Source: DATKLX01 sp035542155
GTDB taxonomy: Bacteria > Chloroflexota > Anaerolineae > Anaerolineales > Anaerolineaceae
Length of the DNA: 19,685 nucleotides
Direction of reading: 5' to 3'
Assembly (NCBI GenBank): GCA_035542155.1
Contig: DATKLX010000073.1
Location: 1 to 19,685, forward strand
Made by a program: the position numbers and the translations under genes. Below, piece after piece: positions 1 through 7,620 of this stretch. How positions within the stretch are numbered: the stretch's first letter is position 1; each line of letters begins with the position of its first letter. The notes under the pieces are model-generated. The model ran no database searches. It was given only the letters and a program-made list of their open reading frames with translations, and was not told the DNA's origin.

Positions 1-141
1 TTGTCGGGAGAATCGCAAAGACGATTGCGGTCCCCTGTGCCCATGTCGGCCACCTGATTTATAATCATCATACCAGTCCTGCTTCGCTTCAAACCGGCCG
101 ACATCAATCGGAATCGGTGGCCGATTTCATCGGAATGCGCA
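1..141. mobile_element. Terminal end of an IS21-family-like insertion sequence (partial)
   Basis: The first 141 bases look like the end of an IS21-type element that continues off the left edge. Two imperfect tandem units of about 22-23 bases, each starting GGCCGA and containing ATCGGAAT, lie at about 94-116 and 117-141, and a further partial GTCGGCCACC unit lies near 44-53. Multiple terminal repeats of this GGCCGA/TCGGAAT kind are typical of IS21-family ends. The outer end would be at the GCGCA at about 137-141. No istA or istB coding can be made out inside the window. An open frame (3-239, plus) crosses this end, but its product resembles nothing I know and it is probably fortuitous. The assignment is by pattern memory only. 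Confidence 0.45.
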
Positions 142-284
142 TAATAGGCAATAAGAAATTAAAACAAGTGAGTATTTCACAAATTATAGTACAAGCTGAG
201 ATAAGGCATGCTGTCAGAACAACCCTCAAAATTACTTGATCAGGTTCGAGATGTGTACAGCCATTCAGCAGAACTATTCCTTTC

Positions 285-344
285 TTACACAAACTTCCCT
301 ATCAGTTGAAAAACCACATCGACTTTGGTTTTACATTTGTGGGT
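285..344 (-). repeat. KVDV dispersed repeat, copy 1
   Basis: This is one of four related 55-60 bp repeats. The invariant core ACATCGACTTTG is at 316-327. Read on the minus strand in one frame it gives 19 codons with the core KVDVVFQL and a TAA stop at 287-285. Copy 3 is colinear over the full 60 bases with no gap and uses the same stop. It lies about 95 bases past the stop of the minus-strand CPBP gene. Apart from this repeat and the IS end, the gene-free stretch 1-438 shows nothing I can name. Confidence 0.75.
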
Positions 345-438
345 AAATGACAAGTAATCTAACGGTTTGCGTCAGCAGCTGGCGACGCAGTCCTGCCCGT
401 CTGCTGGACTCCAGAGTTGACCGGTTATATTTTAATGC

Positions 439-1995
439 TCACTCGTCCAGCTCATAGATCAGCATACCATCGTCGATTCGGACTGGTCCCGCATGACCGT
501 TTGCATACCAGGCCGACTGACCTCCCACGCTCGCCTTATGGGCCTGGAAAAGCCCGGCAGGCAGGTCAAGCGTCTCGGACTGGTAAAGTTTTAAGACTTC
601 ATTGATGAGGGCAGGGTGCAATATCCCCGTTTGTTCATCCCACCAGAGTATATGGGCAAACGGCGCCTGGATAGATGTGAAGAACTGGGGTTTAAGTACA
701 TTGACTCGCCAGGCCCATTCATATTCCACCAGGTCATCAGGAGAAAGATCAATCTCTTGGGTTCCAGCGGAATTTTCTACCACCATCCGGCCTTCCTCGA
801 CGGAGGCGCGGACACTGTTTCCGGCTCCTTCATAGGTTCGTTCGTAGGCAAAATCTAGCAAACCCATGGTGTCAGTATTCCAGACCGCTGACCAACGGAC
901 ACTATGATTATCATCTTTGATATTCCCAGCGCTGGTCTTGACCTCATAAGCCCCGACGTTCCCTGTACAGTCCAGGCGGGCATTCGTTCCCTGCGGTGTG
1001 ATTTTGCAGTTCAGATCCCCCACTCTTTGCCCCACTGGATTCGTGATCTGGTAGCGACTTTCGAGAACCTGATCGATTTGCACTTTGTTATAGCCGGCCT
1101 GGCTCAAGGTAATATGACCGGTCGTGAGTGTCAGTCCTATGATCCCCAGATATAGCAGCCCTACAACTGCCAGGGGCGAGTAATTCCACAACCAGGATCG
1201 GGGCTGGCCTTGTTCTATAGGCGCCGGTTGCTGTTCTATCGGCGTCAGGCGCCGGATCGCAAAGATCAACCCGGCTGTCATCGCCAGTCCGCCCGCGGCA
1301 GCGGGTAGGCCAAGAAAAGGCAGCCCATTCCCGGTGTTCAAGGATAACAGTGAGTTAGCTACGGAGGTCGCGTTGAGTCCGAAATGAACCAGAATACTGG
1401 TAATGATCGACCCGCTGCGCCATGCCACATATCCAAGGATGAATGCCACCAGCAGCAGGCCCCATAATCCCGAGAGCTGAAAATGCCAAAAGGCGAACAT
1501 CAACGCAGTTGTGGCAATGGCAGAACTGATGGTACGCTGCTTTTCATAAGTCACCTGGATAACACCTCGAAACAGCGGTTCCTCACACAGCGGAGCAGCA
1601 ACCGCCATTGCAATGAATAAGCCCATCGATTCAAGCGTTCCTTTAGGCAGGACTGACCCTCCGGAAACAGGTATGATGGGTATCGTGGTAAGGCGCGCCA
1701 TGACCGCATCGATGACAACGACAAATAGATAGGATGCGAAGCCTAGCAATATACACAACAATCCAATCAGCGGGCGAATGGGTTTGATGCGCAATCCTTC
1801 TTTGATCGGAATTCGGCGGAGGCGCAGAAAGGCGATGGTCGGGAGCAGGAATAACAACACTTCACTGGCGATCAACCCCCAAATAAGGTGCAACGACTCC
1901 ATCCAACTCCCAAGGCTGAGGTTCAATAAGATGGTGACCAGGTAAAGCAGATTGACGTAGAATACGGAAGAGAAGTTGCGCGATAGGTTATTCAT
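439..1995 (-). CDS. CPBP family intramembrane metalloprotease (CAAX protease-like) with large C-terminal extracytoplasmic domain
   Basis: This is a membrane protein of the CPBP/Abi family, whose members are predicted intramembrane metalloproteases. The family motifs are visible: EEPLFRG (paired Glu about 138-139 from the chosen start), FAFWH (His about 171) and HFGLN (His about 204, Asn about 208). They lie among several hydrophobic segments over residues 10-250. After a further membrane segment near 275-300 there is a hydrophilic tail of roughly 220 residues with no motif I recognise, unusual because most family members end soon after the HxxxN helix. I chose the ATG at 1995 because it has an AGGGG ribosome-binding site 8-12 bases upstream. 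An in-frame start at 2079 would add 28 polar residues and lacks such a site. A weak promoter-like TATATA lies just upstream. Substrate unknown. Confidence 0.85.
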   Translation of the reverse strand: MNNLSRNFSSVFYVNLLYLVTILLNLSLGSWMESLHLIWGLIASEVLLFLLPTIAFLRLRRIPIKEGLRIKPIRPLIGLLCILLGFASYLFVVVIDAVMARLTTIPIIPVSGGSVLPKGTLESMGLFIAMAVAAPLCEEPLFRGVIQVTYEKQRTISSAIATTALMFAFWHFQLSGLWGLLLVAFILGYVAWRSGSIITSILVHFGLNATSVANSLLSLNTGNGLPFLGLPAAAGGLAMTAGLIFAIRRLTPIEQQPAPIEQGQPRSWLWNYSPLAVVGLLYLGIIGLTLTTGHITLSQAGYNKVQIDQVLESRYQITNPVGQRVGDLNCKITPQGTNARLDCTGNVGAYEVKTSAGNIKDDNHSVRWSAVWNTDTMGLLDFAYERTYEGAGNSVRASVEEGRMVVENSAGTQEIDLSPDDLVEYEWAWRVNVLKPQFFTSIQAPFAHILWWDEQTGILHPALINEVLKLYQSETLDLPAGLFQAHKASVGGQSAWYANGHAGPVRIDDGMLIYELDE

Positions 1996-2151
1996 GAGCA
2001 GGATCCCCTTATATAATCCAATTTCAGTTTGGTGACAGCTTAACCATGGATAAGTTTTCAGGTAATTACCATCTCTCAAACCAGAGTCGTATAGTAAATA
2101 TTTTAGTTTTATCTATGAATCCATTTCCTCCATATCCATGCCAGTGGTTTT

Positions 2152-2203
2152 GAGGGAGCAAGTAAGTTGAAAGGCAACATCGACTTTGTTTCTTTTTGTG
2201 AGT
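2152..2203 (-). repeat. KVDV dispersed repeat, copy 2
   Basis: This copy directly follows the stop codon of the minus-strand GT39 gene. It keeps the ACATCGACTTTG core (2178-2189), and its minus-strand frame reads KVDVAFQL. It is the most diverged copy: the ending after FQL differs and the frame runs on past the place where the other copies stop. Its upper boundary coincides with the end of the glycosyltransferase gene. Confidence 0.65.
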
Positions 2204-3724
2204 TCAGCCAAAATAATGGAAATTCTTCCAGAACTGATCCCAGGGCTGGCGCAAGTGGCGGCAAAGCAAGATATCGGGGTGGGCCTGGCTTTCTTCGTTT
2301 TGAATGCCATATGGGTTGGCGTTGGTACCGGCAATGGAGCAGGTTTCGAAGAGCGAGTCAGCATAAGATGGCTTCAATCCCAGGACGATCACGGTCTCAG
2401 GGGGAGGATCCCCGTAACCCCATAACCAGAATGAATCAATGCCACTGATGGCGCGCGGCAGGTTGTAGGCAGGGCCGTAGACGTTGATCGCACCCGCTTC
2501 GCCATAGTTACCTGCCAGGATGCCCAGGCGGGAGCGCTCCACCAAAGGAACGGTATCCCGGATCTCCGCCACGGTTTTGACCATCTCGGGCCAGCCGATT
2601 TCTTCCCGATACAACTGGTGAATGGCATCGGCCCATTTCCACCAAAACGAATTGATAGGCATAACCGGAAAAGTAAACGATGCTGCACACAGCCCACCGA
2701 TGACCAGGCTGTAATAGAGCCAGGAATACTGGTTACTGCGTTGGGCTGGAGCCAGATTGCGCACCTGCTCGCCGATATAGTAAGCGCCGCCGGCGATCAG
2801 TATGGGGTAGGCGGGTGCCAGGTAATAGCCACGTCCTTGCAAAACCAGAAACCCCATCAGGGGCACTGCATACATCCAGACCAGGGGACGGTAATTTGGC
2901 TTTTCGGCGCTGCGCCAGAAGAAATATAATCCCAAAACCCATAAGTAAATGGATGAGGGATTGGCCGCATTATATAGCTGGTCGATAAAGAACCATTTAT
3001 AAAATCCGCCGTTTACGTCACGGGCATGCGCGGCGGATAGTTTTTGTAATGATATGAAGTCATGCTGTACCATCCAGAGCAAGTTGGGAAGAAAGACCAG
3101 TAACGCTACAGCCGCGCCAGCCCATAACCAGGGACTTTTCAGATAATGGCGAGCTGGTGTGAACAGCACACCCGCCACAAGGCCGGCTACCAGGAGAGTC
3201 ATGGTCAGCTTGGTCAGCATACCCAAGCCAATCGCTGCGCCGATCGCCAGCCACCAGCGAGCGTCATTGGTTTTGAGCAGGCTGATCACGCCATAGGCCA
3301 CCACGACCCACCAGAGGAAGTCGAAGGCTACGTACATGAAAATGCTGCCCTGATTGAGTGATACTCCGGAAATGACGGCTCCACCTGCAGCAATGACCTG
3401 GGCCCAGCGATTGCCCCCCATGCGCCGGACCATCAGCCCGGTCAGGACCAGGACCAATCCCTGTGACACCGCCGGAAAGAAGCGGATGCCAACCAGGGAT
3501 GTGCCGAACAGGGTCTCGGCGATATGGGCAACAAAGGGCGTAAACGGTGGGCAATCAATGTACCCCCAGGCCAGGTGGCGCCCATCTTCAATAAAATTTA
3601 GCTCATCGCGGTGAAAGCCGTACTGGTTATTGGTCAGGCAATGAATGAGGATCAATGCCACTGCCATCCAGACCAGGATGGCTGTATCGTTTAGCAAGTA
3701 GCCATTCCAGGCGCGGGTATGCAT
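2204..3724 (-). CDS. GT39/PMT-type membrane glycosyltransferase (ArnT-like)
   Basis: The 506-residue product is a polytopic membrane protein of the GT-C fold, related to protein mannosyltransferases and ArnT, which use polyprenyl-phosphate sugars. After the first membrane helix it carries HRDE at residues 38-41, then DGRHLAWGYIDCPPFTP at 47-63. That is the usual signature of bacterial family-39 members, with acidic residues in the first external loop. About ten hydrophobic segments follow up to residue 370, then a soluble C-terminal domain of about 130 residues. The acceptor and sugar cannot be told from sequence, and no glycan cluster surrounds it. A perfect TATAAT lies on the minus strand at 3801-3796, about 70 bases before the start. 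The stop codon directly abuts repeat copy 2. Confidence 0.88.
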   Translation of the reverse strand: MHTRAWNGYLLNDTAILVWMAVALILIHCLTNNQYGFHRDELNFIEDGRHLAWGYIDCPPFTPFVAHIAETLFGTSLVGIRFFPAVSQGLVLVLTGLMVRRMGGNRWAQVIAAGGAVISGVSLNQGSIFMYVAFDFLWWVVVAYGVISLLKTNDARWWLAIGAAIGLGMLTKLTMTLLVAGLVAGVLFTPARHYLKSPWLWAGAAVALLVFLPNLLWMVQHDFISLQKLSAAHARDVNGGFYKWFFIDQLYNAANPSSIYLWVLGLYFFWRSAEKPNYRPLVWMYAVPLMGFLVLQGRGYYLAPAYPILIAGGAYYIGEQVRNLAPAQRSNQYSWLYYSLVIGGLCAASFTFPVMPINSFWWKWADAIHQLYREEIGWPEMVKTVAEIRDTVPLVERSRLGILAGNYGEAGAINVYGPAYNLPRAISGIDSFWLWGYGDPPPETVIVLGLKPSYADSLFETCSIAGTNANPYGIQNEESQAHPDILLCRHLRQPWDQFWKNFHYFG

Positions 3725-3795
3725 AGTGCACCGATCCAGTAAATTTGTGAAGGGACGAGGTAAATTTGAAATTCTGTGAAAATCGAACCATAATC

Positions 3796-3801
3796 ATTAT
3801 A
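3796..3801 (-). promoter_or_regulatory. Candidate -10 element for the GT39 gene
   Basis: A perfect TATAAT reads on the minus strand here, about 70 bases upstream of the glycosyltransferase start at 3724. The sequence 17 bases further upstream is T-rich and is only a poor match to a -35 box. No other candidate is visible in the 3725-3888 interval, which also contains an A/T-only weak hairpin near 3807-3828. Confidence 0.35.
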
Positions 3802-3888
3802 CACCGTCCTTTTTTTTCCGAAAAAGGATGATACAAAATTACATATTTAAGTATGTTGGATAGCCGACGAGGTAATCCGCTTATTAGG

Positions 3889-3948
3889 TTACACAAACGA
3901 TCCCTCAAGCTGAAACAGCACATCGACTTTGTTTTTACATTTATGGAT
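3889..3948 (-). repeat. KVDV dispersed repeat, copy 3, at the ComEC truncation point
   Basis: This copy aligns to copy 1 over 60 bases without gaps. It encodes on the minus strand a peptide with core KVDVLFQL and the same TAA end (3891-3889). The core ACATCGACTTTG is at 3920-3931. Its upper end merges with the first recognisable codon (3945) of the ComEC pseudogene on the plus strand, so the repeat sits exactly where ComEC homology begins. Codon differences from copy 1 include four third-position synonymous ones. Confidence 0.75.
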
Positions 3949-5316
3949 TCAATGTCGCGATTCTGGCCGGCCTCTTCTCGCTGCTCTTCACCCGCCTGCT
4001 CGGTCGCTGGAAGGGAGCCGCCCTGGCAGCGGTAGCGGTGATCTTCTACACCCTGCTGGTCGGGGCGGGCGCCTCGGTGGTGCGCGCGGCGGTCATGGCC
4101 GAAGGGGCGTGGGGCTGCTCGGCCGCCAGATCGGCCGCCGCCAGAACGGGCTCAACACCCTGGCCTTCACCTCGGCGCTGATGTGCCTCTACAACCCCTT
4201 TTACCTGTGGGACCTCAGCTTCCAGCTCAGCTTCATGGCCACCCTCGGCCTGGTGCTCTACGCCGGCCCGCTCCAGCAGGGTTTCCTGCGCCTCGTCCGG
4301 CGCCGTTTGCCCGAGAACCTGGCCATCAGGGTGGCCGAGACCGTCGGCGAGTTCTTCCTCTTCACCCTGGCCGCCCAGCTCACCACCCTGTCGCTGATGG
4401 CCTTCCACTTCGGCCAGGTCTCCTGGATCGCCTTCCTGGCCAACCCGCTGGTCCTCCCGCCTCAGCCGCTGGTGATGGTATTGGGCGGGCTGGCGGTGCT
4501 GCTCTCCTGGGTCTGGTTCCCCCTGGGTCAGGCGCTGGCCGCCCTGGCCTGGCCCTTCGTGGCCTACACCATCCGCATGGTGGAATGGTGGGGCAGCATC
4601 CCCCACGGCGCGCTGACCTGGGCGCCCCGGATGGCCGCCTGCACCTGCTGGCTCTCGACAGCGGCTCGGACGGCGCTTTTTTGATCACCACCCCCGCCGG
4701 GCGCTCCGTGCTGATCAACGGCGGGGCCAGCTTCAACCAGCTCAGCGACGCGCTCGGCCGCCGGCTGCCGCTCACGGACCCCGGCCTGGACCTGCTGGTG
4801 GTCTCACCGCGCACCAACGCCGACCTGGACGGCCTGCCCCGAGCCCTACAGCAGTTCCCCGCCCGCGCCGTGCTCTGGGCCGGAGATCCTACCGGCGGCA
4901 AGCTGCGCGCCGCCCAGGATCTGCAACAGGCCCTGGCGGAGAGTGAGACGCCGGTGCAGACCGCCCAGGCTGGAGAGGTGATCGATCTGGGGTCGGGCGC
5001 CCGCCTGAGCGTTCTTTCAGCGGACGAGAAAGGCGCGGCCTTCCTGCTGGAATGGGACCGCTTCCGCGCCCTGCTGCCCTTGCAAACCGGAACGGAGCTT
5101 TCGCAGACAGGCGCGGTGCAGGTGCTGCTGGCGCCCAAAGAGCTGCCGGCCCAGTCCAGGGTCGACGCCTGGATGGCAGCCGTACATCCTCAGCTCGTCC
5201 TGGGCGAGCCCAAACCTGAGCTGGCGGGCTGGCAGACTCTGTCTACCAGTCAAAACGGCTGGATCGATATATCCACGGATGGGGGTCAGATGTGGGTAAT
5301 GGGGGAAAAGAAGTAA
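3945..5316 (+). pseudogene. comEC: ComEC/Rec2 DNA uptake channel, degraded (5'-truncated, frameshifted, internal deletion)
   Basis: ComEC forms the inner-membrane channel for transforming DNA and normally has about 700-800 residues; here only about 455 codons remain. Homology starts abruptly at GFNVAILAGLF (3945, frame 3), the start of the competence domain, so the N-terminus is missing. After VVRAAVMA the frame changes near 4101-4110 (one base lost or two gained). It continues as GLLGRQIGRRQNGLN through the membrane segments to GALTW at about 4620. The frame then changes again, directly into PDGRLHLLALDSGSDGAFLI (about 4625), the start of the metallo-beta-lactamase-like domain. The last membrane helices are lost, and the usual DVGxGDA motif reads DSGSDGA. 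The remaining tail (to TAA 5314-5316) is open and well kept, and is homologous to the end of the cohesin-like protein at 6387-7319. No functional start is visible. Confidence 0.85.
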
Positions 5317-5405
5317 ACTTCCACAGTCAAAACACCTGAACACCGTGATCGATTTTTGGGATTACCAAACGTTAACAAGAATTACTGTTTTTCCGTGATG
5401 GAATC
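4966..5405 (+). repeat. ComEC-tail block, copy A (coding tail plus 3' flank)
   Basis: This block covers the last 114 codons of the ComEC pseudogene plus about 90 bases downstream. It is colinear with 6968-7409. By hand alignment the two 114-residue tails are ungapped and about 61% identical (about 70 identities), from G-x-x-IDLGSGA to the terminal GEKK. The 3' flank includes a 42-base element (5364-5405) that matches its partner at about 37 of 42 positions and sits 48 bases after the stop. The rest of the 5406-5578 gap shows nothing beyond a TATAAT at 5533-5538 without a matching -35 box. Confidence 0.8.
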
Positions 5406-5578
5406 GAATTTTCAGCTTGCTAGAATGAATCGATTCGCGATATCGTTGATCCCAATCCTTTCACTGGTAATTTAGAAACATCCGCCGCTCAACTAATCTT
5501 TGCCCGGCCAGGCACCCGCAGAAGTGGCCTAATATAATTGGGCTGTCACGATTTGGCAGCCAGAAAGGTGGAAACGAA

Positions 5579-6337
5579 ATGGAGAATACGATGGATACTC
5601 ATCCAGATGGCCAGACCCAACATGGCCTGATCGAATGGGTTCGCCGGCATCGGACCGTCTGGGTCTCCCTGGGATGCGTCCTGCTCTTCCTCGGTTGTGT
5701 TTTTCCGGTGGTGTGTTATTCTGGAGGGCTTTCGTCTCATTGTATTTCCTTTATCAGGATATATGACGCGTTCTCCCGCAACGTACTTATTGCAGTGATG
5801 GTGCTCATACCGCTCCTGATTTTCGCTGTCAACCAGCTCAAATCACCAGCGAGCAAAATAATATGGGCTTCGATATGGATTTTTGCCTTTATTTTTTGTG
5901 TTCTCCGGATTCGATGGCTGCCTGATTCTCAAGTATATTTTCCACTGATCGATATTCCACTCGATATCCCATTAGGGATCCGTTTTCCTTATATACGAAT
6001 ATCAGGGGATCTACTTCATCCCATCAGTGAAATCCTTGCAATTCTTCCCTATATGGCATATACCGCTTGCGTTTTTCTTGCATTCTGGTTGGTTATTCGC
6101 CCTTCAGAAATCTACATGCGTTTTCGAGATTTGACCATTTTTGTGTTGGCTATATCTGGCGAATTGACTTTGCTCTATTTTATTAGTGCAATTCTCGAAA
6201 CGATCCACCTAACAGACTTCGACACGGGTAAGGCGAGACTGGGAGCGGCATTGTCGGTTATTATGGTAGGGGTGGCGATCCTACTAATAGGTGAACTACT
6301 GGAGAGGCGTAATCAACTGCCAGACAAATCGGCTTAA
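5579..6337 (+). CDS. Unrecognised multi-pass membrane protein
   Basis: The product has 252 residues and I do not recognise its family. The first 25 or so residues are polar. They are followed by about six to seven hydrophobic segments: near residues 28-48, 67-85, 95-112, 155-175, 185-210 and 222-240. It ends with a short charged tail (ELLERRNQLPDKSA). The start at 5579 is supported by AAAGGTGG seven bases upstream; a second in-frame ATG follows four codons later. It lies between the ComEC pseudogene and the cohesin-like gene, 49 bases before the latter and on the same strand, so the two may share a transcript. Its AT-rich codon use is unlike the GC-rich ComEC remnant beside it, which hints at a different origin. 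Confidence 0.7.
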   Translation: MENTMDTHPDGQTQHGLIEWVRRHRTVWVSLGCVLLFLGCVFPVVCYSGGLSSHCISFIRIYDAFSRNVLIAVMVLIPLLIFAVNQLKSPASKIIWASIWIFAFIFCVLRIRWLPDSQVYFPLIDIPLDIPLGIRFPYIRISGDLLHPISEILAILPYMAYTACVFLAFWLVIRPSEIYMRFRDLTIFVLAISGELTLLYFISAILETIHLTDFDTGKARLGAALSVIMVGVAILLIGELLERRNQLPDKSA

Positions 6338-6386
6338 ACAATTGATCGATCCAAAATTATCACTCACATAATCAGGAGGTAATCCA

Positions 6387-7319
6387 ATGCACAACCATCA
6401 CAGGCGAATATTTCTGGTGATCTTGATTATGTTAATCGTTAGGGCTGGAGCGCCGAAATACTCCTTGACCGCAAGGGCGCAAACTGTAGAGGGACCTTCG
6501 CTCGTCTTGAAGACCGCTTCCCTGGTCACCAAAGCGGGCGGCGAATTCGACCTGGATGTCGTCATTCACACCGATCAACCCAGCCGCGGGGCGCAGTGCG
6601 AACTGCGTTTCGACCCGGCCCTGGTCGAGGTAACCAGCGTCAAGGAAGGATCATTCTTTTCAAACTGGGCCGCGTCTCACGGCGCGACCACCATCATGCT
6701 ACCCGACAGGCCATCTCCAGATAACCAGAATGGTCAGGTGTCGCTCATTGGCATGGCGATCCTGGGTGGAGACGAAGGAGGTCCGACCGGTGTGGGAACG
6801 CTGCTCACTTATCACCTCCGGGCGAAAGAGGGCGCCCGGGGGAAGGCAGCCTTTTCCCTGGAGAACGTCGAGGTTGCGGATGCGGGCAGTTCGGGCATAG
6901 CGCAGGCCCTGCCCAACGTGAAACGCCAAAACGCTATCCTGTCCATAGGCCAGGGAACCGTTCCCGCCCAGCCCGGCCAATCCATCGACCTGGGCTCGGG
7001 CGCCCACCTGAGCGTACTGACCGCGGACGAGAAAGGCGCGGCCTTCCTGCTGGAATGGCAGCGCTTCCGCGCTCTGCTGCCGCTGGGGGAGGGGAAGGGC
7101 CTGCCTGAAATGGGCGAGGTGCAGGCGCTGCTGATACCAAAGAACGCGCCTGAAGGTGAGCAGTCCGCGGCGTGGATCAATGCGCTCAAGCCCAGGATTC
7201 TGCTCGGCGAGGTCCCGGCAGAGCTTGAAGGGTACTCAGCGCTCTCGACCAGCCGCTATGGGTGGATCGAGAGCGCGACGGATGGGGAGCAGATGTGGGT
7301 GGAGGGGGAGAAGAAGTAA
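6387..7319 (+). CDS. Secreted cohesin-like domain protein fused to a ComEC-type C-terminal tail
   Basis: The product has 310 residues. Residues 1-32 look like a signal peptide (HHRR, then a hydrophobic run, then a probable cut after ARA). Residues about 38-185 resemble a cohesin-type beta-sandwich: an early extended strand FDLDVVIHTDQPSRGAQ, then CELRFDPALVEVTSVKEGSFF, and later GVGTLLTYHLRAKEGARG. Such modules in non-cellulolytic bacteria serve as generic surface or adhesion domains. From about residue 194 to the end the sequence is homologous to the tail of the ComEC pseudogene at 4966-5313, about 61% identical and without gaps. The protein is therefore a chimera of an exported module and half of a metallo-beta-lactamase-like domain. 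AGGAGGT at 6376-6382 fixes the start. Function unknown; the fusion is seen directly, the cohesin call is by resemblance. Confidence 0.8.
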   Translation: MHNHHRRIFLVILIMLIVRAGAPKYSLTARAQTVEGPSLVLKTASLVTKAGGEFDLDVVIHTDQPSRGAQCELRFDPALVEVTSVKEGSFFSNWAASHGATTIMLPDRPSPDNQNGQVSLIGMAILGGDEGGPTGVGTLLTYHLRAKEGARGKAAFSLENVEVADAGSSGIAQALPNVKRQNAILSIGQGTVPAQPGQSIDLGSGAHLSVLTADEKGAAFLLEWQRFRALLPLGEGKGLPEMGEVQALLIPKNAPEGEQSAAWINALKPRILLGEVPAELEGYSALSTSRYGWIESATDGEQMWVEGEKK

Positions 7320-7409
7320 ACATCCTTTGCCGGAATACCCAACGTGATGAGGCAGCAATTGGGGGAAACCAAACGTTAACCAAAATTACCGATTTTCCGT
7401 GATGTAATC
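6968..7409 (+). repeat. ComEC-tail block, copy B (coding tail plus 3' flank)
   Basis: This is the partner of the block at 4966-5405. The shared 42-base flank element lies at 7368-7409, beginning AACCAAACGTTAAC-like and ending TTTTCCGTGATG plus a few bases, 48 bases past the stop. The distance from the stop is the same in both copies, so coding tail and flank appear to have moved together. The rest of the gap 7410-7566 shows no gene or clear signal. Confidence 0.8.
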
Positions 7410-7566
7410 TATTTGGGATGTTGTTACACTATTTTTGATACGAATCGGTTACCTTGTCCTTAAATCATCTCTTCTGGCTTCCGCTTGAGGTTTACCAACA
7501 ATCGTCATGAACCTCAGTTCGACTCCGGGGATGAAAAATGTTATGGCTCTAGGACCCTCGTCACAA

Positions 7567-7620
7567 TCAAGAGCCAACCAATTGGAAAACCACATCGACT
7601 TTGGGTTTATGTTTTTGGTT
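7567..7620 (-). repeat. KVDV dispersed repeat, copy 4
   Basis: The core ACATCGACTTTG is at 7592-7603. The minus-strand frame reads KVDVVFQL followed by VGS and a TGA at 7569-7567, two codons earlier than in copies 1 and 3. Its upper end touches the stop codon of the minus-strand DUF5995-like gene, the same arrangement as copy 2 behind the GT39 gene. Confidence 0.72.

Noticed and set aside
3..239. Plus-strand open frame running in from the left edge (78 codons) as a partial gene
   Set aside because: It reads through the probable IS terminal repeats and shows no protein-family signal.
104..292. Minus-strand open frame of 62 codons near the left edge
   Set aside because: It crosses the IS terminal repeats and the end of repeat copy 1 and has no recognisable content.
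3627..3923. Minus-strand open frame of 98 codons covering repeat copy 3 and the GT39 start
   Set aside because: It overlaps the start of a well-supported gene in another frame, has no family resemblance and begins inside the repeat in a frame other than KVDV.
4046..4606. Long antisense open frame inside the ComEC remnant, and similar ones at 11226-11999, 15067-15789 and 15935-16552
   Set aside because: They are shadows caused by high GC at third positions of real genes; their translations are low-complexity Gly/Gln/Glu/Asp/Arg-rich strings.
7486..7516. Inverted repeat TGAGGTT/AACCTCA in the gap after the cohesin-like gene
   Set aside because: Seven pairs with a 17-base loop and no T run; too weak to call a terminator.
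285..7620. The four repeats as a CRISPR array
   Set aside because: The copies are kilobases apart, separated by genes, and diverged; there is no regular spacing and no cas gene.
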